Shown one piece after another: positions 25,691 to 33,223 of a DNA stretch of 64,000 bases. The first letter of the stretch is position 1. The number at the start of each line of letters is the position of its first letter. The stretch is taken from NCBI RefSeq assembly GCF_005233845.1, contig NZ_SZQL01000002.1, positions 334,629-398,628 of the forward strand. The letters are read 5' to 3'. Source of the DNA: Ilyomonas limi. GTDB lineage: Bacteria > Bacteroidota > Bacteroidia > Chitinophagales > Chitinophagaceae. Position numbers and translations under genes: made by a program. The notes under the pieces were generated by a model. The model was given only the letters and a program-made list of their open reading frames with translations. It searched no databases and was not told the DNA's origin.

Positions 25691-27337
25691 TTAATAATTA
25701 GGATTTTGGGAAAGGTTCGGATCCAACGAGATTTCTGCTGGCGGAATAGGCCACAGGTAATGTTTGCTTGGGTCAAACACCCGTAGCTGTGCCCGGATGT
25801 AACCATTGTCCACCGTAGGGTCGCCATATTTGGCGCCATGCGCCCATTCATTCAGCACTGTTTCTGCTGTCTTCCAGCGGCGGATATCGTCAATACGGAT
25901 GCCCTCCATCGCAAACTCGCTCCGGCGCTCATTACGGATTATGGCGGTCATATCGGCACCGCTGCCCGGATAGTCTAAAGCGCCTTCATCGGTAAAGCCG
26001 GCACGTTCCCGTAAAGGGCGGATTGTTTGGTTCCAAACATCCCCGGTCATTTGTCCCAATGCATTCTTTGCTTCGGCATACATCAGCAATACTTCGGCAT
26101 AGCGGATCAAGTGAATATTCAGACCTGAGCTAAGACCCGGTGGAGTATGATTTGGGTCCCAATATTTCCGCCAGTAATAACCAGTTTGAGTGCCCTGACC
26201 TGCGTTGCTATAAACATTGCTTGAATCTTTTCCTGTTGGTCTTTTAGCCTCGTTTATATAAATAATTTGCGTGCTGCCATCCGGATTTTTCCATTCGTAT
26301 TGATCATACACAATCGTTGCCGTCAGGCGTGGGTCACGACCTGAGTAAGGATCATTTTCATCATAACCGGAACCAGCCTCATCAATCCTTTTTCCGTTGA
26401 GCATGATATACGAATTTACCAGTTCCTGCGTGGGCGACAAGCCGGTAGTACGTGCTCCGGCAGAAATAGGCGCAAAGTCAAAATAATCGCCCCAGGTGCG
26501 AAGCGTAGGCACATATTGCAATGCAAAAATGCTTTCGTTACTGGTTTTGTTTACATCCATATTGCTGAACAGGTCGCTGTAATTAGCCGCTAACCCATAA
26601 GTTCCGTTTTCTGCCTGATTGTTTATGAGTTGCTCACAAATATTTACAACATCCTGCATCTTATCACCATCATACAGCAGCATTCTTGCTTTCAGCGCCA
26701 GCGCAGCGCCTTTGGTAATGCGCCCCCTGTCCGCATCGTCATATTGTGTATTGGCAGGCAATATAGCTGCTACTGCATCCAATTCATCACTAATGAACTT
26801 TTCAACTTCTGCCTTTGGCGTGCGGGCAATGGTTTTGGCTTCGTCGGGTGTAATATCATGATCTAATAGCGGCACATCGCCATACCATTTCATCAGGTTA
26901 AAGTGATGCCAGGCGCGGATGAACCGCACTTCTGCTTTCATTCTTTCTTTAGTTGCCTCGGGCAGTGTTGTATTTTTATCTACATTTTCCAGAAATATAT
27001 TGCACGACTTAATGCCGCCGTAATAAAATGCCCAGTCGCTGCGGAAACGGTCGAGCGTAGGTGTAAAGTTGCCGCTGGCAATGGTACTCGTGCCGTTGCC
27101 GCTACTTGGTTTGGCAACCGCATTATCGGAGAGCCCCTCATTGTAAAAAACTAAACCGCTGTTGTAAATGCCATTATAGCAATTGTTCAGTGCGTTATTC
27201 ACATTTTCATCCGATTGCCAAAAAGTAAGTTCCGTATAGCGGTCGGTTGGTGCCAGATCCAATTTTTTACACCCTGTCGCAAACATGACCAGTATACACA
27301 GCCAAAAAAATTTATGTATAGACAAACAATATTTCAT
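25691..27337 (-). CDS. SusD-family lipoprotein (second mannose PUL)
   Basis: A 548-residue lipoprotein (signal ending MFATGC, Cys23) with SusD/RagB layout: NVNNALNNCYNGIYNSGL, AEVRFIRAWHHFNLMKWYGDVPL, GAALALKARMLLYDG, and the C-terminal block LIRYAEVLLMYAEAKNALG, IRPLRERAGF, IRNERRSEFAMEGIRIDDIRRWK. It captures oligosaccharides at the surface and closes over the SusC barrel. Spacing to susC is 18 bp and to the SusE-like gene 24 bp, so the three are surely cotranscribed. It is about 40 residues longer than the SusD of the first PUL. Confidence 0.95.
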   Translation of the reverse strand: MKYCLSIHKFFWLCILVMFATGCKKLDLAPTDRYTELTFWQSDENVNNALNNCYNGIYNSGLVFYNEGLSDNAVAKPSSGNGTSTIASGNFTPTLDRFRSDWAFYYGGIKSCNIFLENVDKNTTLPEATKERMKAEVRFIRAWHHFNLMKWYGDVPLLDHDITPDEAKTIARTPKAEVEKFISDELDAVAAILPANTQYDDADRGRITKGAALALKARMLLYDGDKMQDVVNICEQLINNQAENGTYGLAANYSDLFSNMDVNKTSNESIFALQYVPTLRTWGDYFDFAPISAGARTTGLSPTQELVNSYIMLNGKRIDEAGSGYDENDPYSGRDPRLTATIVYDQYEWKNPDGSTQIIYINEAKRPTGKDSSNVYSNAGQGTQTGYYWRKYWDPNHTPPGLSSGLNIHLIRYAEVLLMYAEAKNALGQMTGDVWNQTIRPLRERAGFTDEGALDYPGSGADMTAIIRNERRSEFAMEGIRIDDIRRWKTAETVLNEWAHGAKYGDPTVDNGYIRAQLRVFDPSKHYLWPIPPAEISLDPNLSQNPNY

Positions 27338-27355
27338 AGTTCTTTTTTGTAGTTT

Positions 27356-30300
27356 TTAAAACGTAATATCTATACCACCACCATAAAATACGGGCAGAAA
27401 GTAAGCGCGGGCACTATTAGCACCGGCACTAAGAGCGGTATTGTTATTAAACTCTGTAATTTCAGGATCGAGAAAAGAAAGCTTGGTAAGCGTAAGGAGG
27501 TTTTGACCTGTAAAATAAATGCGCACTTTGCTCATCCCTGCTTTTGAGGTAATGCGCTGTGGAATAGTATAACCCACCTGCAGATTTTTTAAACGCGCAT
27601 ACGCTGCATTAAATAAAAAGATGTCGGAGCCGGTACGATAGTTATTAGCATTATCAGCAGAGCCGTTTTCAGACAGTTTGGGCCACTTGGCATCAGGATT
27701 AGTTGGCGTCCAGAAATCGGTTTGGTGCGTGTACATAGTACCGCCGTACCCCACATGGAAAGGCTCTACCTGCTCACCGCGGATCATGGCATCTCTTTTA
27801 CCTACGCCCTGCACAAACAGCAGCATATCAAACCCTTTAACAGCAATGGTATAGGTGAAACCAAATGTGTAGCGCGGAAACGGATTACCAAGAATAAACT
27901 TATCATTATCATCAATAACGCCATCGCCATTACGGTCAACAAATTTTACATCGCCGGGCGATACTACCTGGTTGGCAAATTTGGGATAGCCTTTAAGGTC
28001 ATCGAGGTTTTGGAAATAGCCATTGCGTTTATAGCCGTAATACATCGTAATAGGCTGGCCTACGCGGCGCAAGAACTGAAACTCTTCTTTGCCCAGCACT
28101 TGTTCTGTAGCACCGGAAGTAAGCTCCAGCAGTTCGTTCAGGTTATCAGCTATGTTGGCACTGATAGTTTGCACTACGGTCTTGCCCGGAATATTGTAAG
28201 TAGCTTTGGCTTCCCAGCCCCGGTTGCGCACTTTTGCTACATTATAGGAAGGGAAACCGGCGCCAAACAACTGCGGTACGTCTTCGCGCTGGTATAAAAT
28301 ATCGCTGGTTGTTTTATCAAAATAATCAAAAGAAACACTCAGCCGGTCATTAAAGAACCCGGCATCCACACCAGCATTGAAAGTAGCCGCTCTTTCCCAG
28401 GTCAGATCGGGATTGCCCAGCGTGTAACCAGCACCGCCAACGACATTGTTGTTAAAACCATACGCATTAGGATAATTGAAGAATGTAGTTTGGTATTGGT
28501 AAGCATTTACATTCTGATTGCCAAGAACGCCATACGAAGCGCGCAGCTTAAGATTGCTGATGCTGTTCCTGATGTTTTGCATAAAGTCTTCTTCACTTAC
28601 ACGCCAGGCAAGTGAGCCCGATGGAAAGAAGCCCGCCCGGTTGCCTGCTGCAAACTTTGAGGAAGCATCTTCGCGGAAATTAAACTCAGCAAAATATTTC
28701 TGATTGTAGTTATACGATACTCTGCCAAATAGTGAATTAAGGCTGGTTTCGGTAGTGGCATCATTGGTAGTATAGCTGCGGGCAGGATCAATGGTGGTTC
28801 CGGTAGTAGGAATGCCCAAGGCAGGATCGGTTAATATCATGAACAGCGCACTGCCTTTGCTGTCAAATGACTCGTTAGAGCCCCCTACCAATACATCTAT
28901 GTTATGATTACCAAATTCCTTTGTGTATTGGGCAATGAGCTGCACATTGGTAAACAGCGATTTGGAATTAACATTACCCACATCGCGGTTGCTGCCATAT
29001 GAGCCGCCAGGCGTAAAACTAATTGGCATTACCCTGTCAAATTCATTATTAGATCGTATCGTTCCGCCAAACAAACCGCGTACTTTTAAATCTTTGGTAA
29101 TGGAATATTCTGCACTGAAGTTGCCAAAAAATTCATCATCGTCATGCTTGCGATAGCCGCCTTTTTCTAAGATGCCTTTCGGATTTAGTTCGGCAGAAAC
29201 CGGGTTGGTCAAATAGTTTCCTGCCGTGTCCTGAAATGAATAATACAGGGGCACACGGCTCGCATCTACCATTAAAGTTCCTGCATTGAAAGAATGATCT
29301 TTATTCTGCACTTTCGTGTAGCTAACGATAGTATTCAGCTTTAGCTTTCCAATGTCGTTAGAGAGATTCAAACGCACGTTGTAACGCTTGTAACCATAAT
29401 CGGGACCAACAAAATTATTCTGCTGGTTAAGGTAGCCTGCAGAAAGCAGATAGGTGCTGTTGGCACCACCGCCGTTTACCGTAATATTATGCGATTGCTG
29501 CGGCGCATCGTGCACAATATTTTCAACGCGCCAGTCACCATTGCCATTTTCCATAAAGGCTTGTATCTGCTCAGGCGTATAAGCCGGTGCAAGTCCCGAA
29601 TTGACCAGCGATACATTTTTATAATACGCATTTTCCCATGCATCTACCGGCTTGTAGGTGATACGCGGTGATTGTATGCCGTAGTTGCCCGAATAACTTA
29701 CTGTTGGCTTTGTATTTTTACTACCTTTTTTAGTGGTTATCAGGATAACGCCGTTAGCAGCACGCGAGCCATAAATTGCTGCCGCACCGGCATCTTTCAA
29801 AATAGAAATAGTAGCCACATCATTCGGGTTAATCAAATTGATGTCACCGCCCAGGATACCATCAATTACTACCAGCGGCGTATTATCGCCCAGCGTGCCT
29901 AATCCTCTGATGTTTAAGTTGGGACTTTGTCCGGGCTCAAAATTATTTTGCTGGATAATAAGATTGGGTGAGGTGCCCTGTAAAGCAAGTGTAAGGTTGG
30001 TAACCGGGCGATCTTCCAGCGCTTTATGCCCTACTACATCTACTGCGCCTGTTACCGAAGAACGCTTCTGTGTGCTGTAACCAACTACCACTACATCGTT
30101 CAAGGCATTGTCTGCTGCAACCAGCGTTATGTTGATTGCTTTTCTTCCATTAATCGGCTCTTCTCTTGCCGTAAAACCAACGGAAGAAAACACCAGTGTT
30201 CCGGTGGATTGCTCATCGGCTATGCGCAACGTATAGTTTCCATTTTCATCTGTAATTGTACCGGTTTTTGTTCCTTTTAAAGTAACGCTTGCACCACTTA

Positions 30301-30829
30301 TGGGTGCGCCTTTGTCGTCCATTACTTTTCCGTTTACTACAATATCGGCCTGCTGATGGCTAAAGTAAGTAGTAGCGCTCTCCAGATTGCTCATCGTATT
30401 GGCAGCACTTTGGGAACTGCTATTAGTAGCGCCTTTCTGTTTGCTGCGCAAAATGATTTTATCGTTTACCACTTCATAGTCTTTGTCTATCTGTTTGGAA
30501 ATAATTTGCATTACATCGGTGATATCAGCATTATTTACATCCACCGATATACGCTGCGTGGCATTTACATCATCATTTGAATAAACAAATACATAGGCCA
30601 CCTGCTTTTCAATTTTGTCTAAAATGACAGATAGCTTTTCATCTTTTGCATGAAGATTTATTTTCTGCTGTTGACGACTGTTTTGCCTGGAGGGTGATTG
30701 AAAGGCATATACTTCTTGCGTATATCCGTTGGCTGCAACAATGAGCAGCGTACAAATAAAAAACGACTTAAAAAAAACGTATGGAGATCCGGCTTTTCCC
30801 TTACGCAAAGTGGGCTTTTCTTTTTTCAT
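27356..30829 (-). CDS. SusC-family TonB-dependent transporter with STN domain (second mannose PUL)
   Basis: A 1157-residue outer-membrane transporter. Order of parts: signal peptide, STN domain (about 55-125: KLSVILDKIEKQVAYVFVYS, ITDVMQIISKQIDKDYEV), carboxypeptidase-regulatory-like domain (about 165-250: GKVMDDKGAPISGASVTLKG), plug with TISILKDAGAAAIYGSRAAN, and a barrel ending YGGGIDITF. The STN domain and the FecR and sigma genes directly upstream (144 bp to FecR) form a complete surface-signalling chain. The likely cargo is alpha-mannan oligosaccharide made by the GH76 enzyme. Confidence 0.96.
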   Translation of the reverse strand: MKKEKPTLRKGKAGSPYVFFKSFFICTLLIVAANGYTQEVYAFQSPSRQNSRQQQKINLHAKDEKLSVILDKIEKQVAYVFVYSNDDVNATQRISVDVNNADITDVMQIISKQIDKDYEVVNDKIILRSKQKGATNSSSQSAANTMSNLESATTYFSHQQADIVVNGKVMDDKGAPISGASVTLKGTKTGTITDENGNYTLRIADEQSTGTLVFSSVGFTAREEPINGRKAINITLVAADNALNDVVVVGYSTQKRSSVTGAVDVVGHKALEDRPVTNLTLALQGTSPNLIIQQNNFEPGQSPNLNIRGLGTLGDNTPLVVIDGILGGDINLINPNDVATISILKDAGAAAIYGSRAANGVILITTKKGSKNTKPTVSYSGNYGIQSPRITYKPVDAWENAYYKNVSLVNSGLAPAYTPEQIQAFMENGNGDWRVENIVHDAPQQSHNITVNGGGANSTYLLSAGYLNQQNNFVGPDYGYKRYNVRLNLSNDIGKLKLNTIVSYTKVQNKDHSFNAGTLMVDASRVPLYYSFQDTAGNYLTNPVSAELNPKGILEKGGYRKHDDDEFFGNFSAEYSITKDLKVRGLFGGTIRSNNEFDRVMPISFTPGGSYGSNRDVGNVNSKSLFTNVQLIAQYTKEFGNHNIDVLVGGSNESFDSKGSALFMILTDPALGIPTTGTTIDPARSYTTNDATTETSLNSLFGRVSYNYNQKYFAEFNFREDASSKFAAGNRAGFFPSGSLAWRVSEEDFMQNIRNSISNLKLRASYGVLGNQNVNAYQYQTTFFNYPNAYGFNNNVVGGAGYTLGNPDLTWERAATFNAGVDAGFFNDRLSVSFDYFDKTTSDILYQREDVPQLFGAGFPSYNVAKVRNRGWEAKATYNIPGKTVVQTISANIADNLNELLELTSGATEQVLGKEEFQFLRRVGQPITMYYGYKRNGYFQNLDDLKGYPKFANQVVSPGDVKFVDRNGDGVIDDNDKFILGNPFPRYTFGFTYTIAVKGFDMLLFVQGVGKRDAMIRGEQVEPFHVGYGGTMYTHQTDFWTPTNPDAKWPKLSENGSADNANNYRTGSDIFLFNAAYARLKNLQVGYTIPQRITSKAGMSKVRIYFTGQNLLTLTKLSFLDPEITEFNNNTALSAGANSARAYFLPVFYGGGIDITF

Positions 30830-30973
30830 ACAAGCAATTATTTAATTAAGATCATCGGCTTTACGGTGCTATTGCGTTGCTTACATAATAGCATACTCAA
30901 CTATTTAAAACTATTTACAAAATCAATCAAAACAACACGCCTCTTATCTCACCGGCTGCATGATATATGCTGG

Positions 30974-32044
30974 TTACCTGGACGATGCAACTTTATTGAT
31001 TACAATTTCTTCATCAGAGATATGATAGGCAAAAGGCTTCGACAGAGACAAATAATATAATATCTCATCCAGGCTGTTATTTCCAAAAGAACCTGTGAGC
31101 CGGTATTGTTTTATATCTTCATCTTCAAACACTATCTTCTTACCAAATGTTCTTTCCAGTTCTGTAGCAATGTCTTTAAAGGTAAGCGCTTTAAAAATCA
31201 GCTTGCCTTCAGTCCAGGCTTTATCATCGCTGCTTACGGTGGCAAGTGTTCTTATCTCGCCGGTTTCCACACTGTAAACTGCTTTTATATTATGCGTAAG
31301 AAAGGTTGTATCGTTGGTATTATGCGCCTTTTTCTTTTTTGGTATAAATGCAACACGACCTGTGGAGACCGATGTTTCAACCACCTCACTGCCTTTATAT
31401 GCTTTGATGTTGAACGAGGTGCCCAACACACGCACCGTACCATTATCCAGATGAATAATAAACGGCCGGGCAGGGTTCTTAGCCACTTCAAAAAAAGCTT
31501 CTCCGCTCAGATACACTTCTCTCGTTTTACCTTCAAATACACCCGGGTATTCCAATTTGCTATCGGCATTCAGCCATATCTTGCTGCCGTCAGAAAGTAC
31601 GATGGAAGATTTTGTACCCTTTACATTTTGCTTCTCAATAGGATTAAAAGATTTTTCAAACAATGTAATATCTGATATACCGGCAGGTGCTTGTTTTTTT
31701 TTCATCATTACATAGAATAAACCAACACCAACCAACAAAATAACTGTCGCTGCAATGCCGGTGAGGCGCATAAAACGGAGGTTGTTCCGCTTTTTTTCTG
31801 CCCCTTTTTTATCAGCATTGTTGCTGCTGTCCTGCGCTATTTGCATCCATACTTTTTCCAATGCTTGTTCAACATCAGGTTGTTTGTCTTTCGCCTGCTG
31901 CATACGCATCTTTTGAAAAGCACCGTATTTCTTCAGCAACAACACATCCTCCTTCAGCATATTTTGCAATTCCAGCTCTTCTTCCGGCGATGCATCTCCC
32001 GAAAGTTCCCGGCTGATTAAATAAACAAATCTGTTTTGAGTCAT
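30974..32044 (-). CDS. FecR-family anti-sigma factor (second mannose PUL)
   Basis: A 356-residue single-pass protein. The N-terminal cytoplasmic part (RFVYLISRELSGDASPEEELEL) should bind the sigma factor. One membrane helix (IAATVILLVGVGLFYVMM) follows at about 92-110. The periplasmic FecR domain shows LSDGSKIWLNADSKLEYP, YLSGEAFFEVAKNPARPF and VRVLGTSFNIKAY, and the C terminus is a DUF4974 domain (LTFKDIATELERTFGKKIVF, LTGSFGNNSLDEILYYLS). It lies between its sigma gene (61 bp) and its STN-type susC, completing the relay. It is clearly related to, but diverged from, the FecR at 15357. Confidence 0.95.
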   Translation of the reverse strand: MTQNRFVYLISRELSGDASPEEELELQNMLKEDVLLLKKYGAFQKMRMQQAKDKQPDVEQALEKVWMQIAQDSSNNADKKGAEKKRNNLRFMRLTGIAATVILLVGVGLFYVMMKKKQAPAGISDITLFEKSFNPIEKQNVKGTKSSIVLSDGSKIWLNADSKLEYPGVFEGKTREVYLSGEAFFEVAKNPARPFIIHLDNGTVRVLGTSFNIKAYKGSEVVETSVSTGRVAFIPKKKKAHNTNDTTFLTHNIKAVYSVETGEIRTLATVSSDDKAWTEGKLIFKALTFKDIATELERTFGKKIVFEDEDIKQYRLTGSFGNNSLDEILYYLSLSKPFAYHISDEEIVINKVASSR

Positions 32045-32105
32045 GATGATTGCTGGTTAAGAAATAAGACAGTGCATTTTGCGTAATTACTTACAGCATA
32101 CAATT

Positions 32106-32738
32106 TTATTGCAGTCCTGCCACCAGTGAAGTGATTATGAAAATGATAATGGAAACAAGCTTATCACGGTTATTTGCTTTCGGTTTGTACTGCTCATTTA
32201 ATATGCCGTCTAAACGCTTAATGGCACGATATAACTGGGTTTCAACAGTACGGGGAGAAATGCCTAATATCCCGGCTACTTCTTTCATCCGGAAGCCTTC
32301 TTCTTTTACCAAACGGAATACAACGCGGCACTGATCGGGGAGGTTATTAACCGCCTGTTGCAACTTAAAATACAATTCTTTCCACTCCATATCCTGCTCC
32401 GGGTTGTGCAGGCTTATTAGTTTACCAGTATTTTCATCATCTATTGCTACATGATAATGCGAGTATTGCTTGATATAATTCAGTGATCCGTTTTTTACAG
32501 CAATAAACAAATAGCTTTCTACATTCTGAATATCCAATAATGTAGCCCGCTGTTTCCAGATTTTTACAAACACATCGTTCACCACTTCTTCGGCAACCTC
32601 ATGTTTGTGCACATATTGCATTGCAAAGTGATACAGCGATTGATAGAAAAGCCGGAACAAGGCAGCAAAAGCAGCTTCATCACTACTATAGCAGATACGT
32701 TTTTGCAGCGCGTGTATTTCAGTCAGGTTTTTTCGCAT
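32106..32738 (-). CDS. ECF RNA polymerase sigma factor (second mannose PUL)
   Basis: A 210-residue sigma factor. Region 2 spans about 20-90 (FAALFRLFYQSLYHFAMQYV, EVAEEVVNDVFVKIWKQR, NVESYLFIAVKNGSLNYI). Region 4 spans about 130-185 (AVNNLPDQCRVVFRLV and the helix-turn-helix FRMKEVAGILGISPRTVETQ). It ends in a hydrophobic tail (LVSIIIFIITSLVAGL). This SigK-like group in Bacteroidota is usually paired with FecR, as here. The gene heads the mannan PUL transcription order. A candidate -7 box is about 90 bp upstream. Confidence 0.95.
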   Translation of the reverse strand: MRKNLTEIHALQKRICYSSDEAAFAALFRLFYQSLYHFAMQYVHKHEVAEEVVNDVFVKIWKQRATLLDIQNVESYLFIAVKNGSLNYIKQYSHYHVAIDDENTGKLISLHNPEQDMEWKELYFKLQQAVNNLPDQCRVVFRLVKEEGFRMKEVAGILGISPRTVETQLYRAIKRLDGILNEQYKPKANNRDKLVSIIIFIITSLVAGLQ

Positions 32739-32827
32739 TCGTTTTTATAGCCGGCAATTGCAAGGCAGTCTCAGCATCATTAGAATAAAGAGATTTCTTG
32801 TGCTTGCTTAAAAGACAACTTTTTTAA

Positions 32828-32835
32828 CAAAACTA
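32828..32835 (-). promoter_or_regulatory. Possible -7 element for the second ECF sigma gene
   Basis: On the minus strand TAGTTTTG matches TAnnTTTG exactly. It is about 90 bp upstream of the sigma start codon, implying a long leader. No good -33 box is seen. Confidence 0.35.
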
Positions 32836-32907
32836 CGTACAACTTTAAAAAATTTTCAGGTGCAATGGGCAAAGTTGAAGCGAAGCGCGTCTTGTTTTTT
32901 ATATAAC

Positions 32908-33096
32908 TTAACGTGAGTCGGGGGTGTTTATTTATTGATTTTCAACAGCTGATTTTAGTTCTAAGTTGTAAATGAGTTATTTGGATAGACAATTTTGTTG
33001 TTTTAAATCAGGATTGTTGAATTCAGACTGAAACTTAATCAATCATTTTACCTGCTAAATTATTTTACAGCGCAAAACACCACGAACTCACGTTAA
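32908..33096. mobile_element. 189-bp element with terminal inverted repeats (MITE-like)
   Basis: The two ends are inverted copies: TTAACGTGAGT is perfect on both sides, followed by an imperfect continuation (CGGGGGTGTTT against TCGTGGTGTTT), about 22 bases in all. The interior is AT-rich and carries no gene. Length, long terminal repeats and intergenic position between two loci fit a non-autonomous insertion element. A clear target-site duplication is not visible; the ends contain TTAA, which could itself be the target. It fills the main part of the 485-bp gap between the mannan and sialic acid loci. Confidence 0.5.
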
Positions 33097-33223
33097 ATAC
33101 TATTATGCGATAATCAAACGTAACCGACAAGCATCATACATTTGAAAACGCAATTACAAACAACTCCGAAAATCGTAGCCGCGCCCAATCTTACCAGTCA
33201 AATTTAATGGGAAATAATCTCTT

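Noticed and set aside
27722..28297. 191-codon plus-strand frame
   Set aside because: Antisense to the susC barrel of the second mannose PUL; a shadow frame without any protein signature.
31106..31675. 189-codon plus-strand frame
   Set aside because: Antisense to the second FecR gene; composition is that of a shadow frame.
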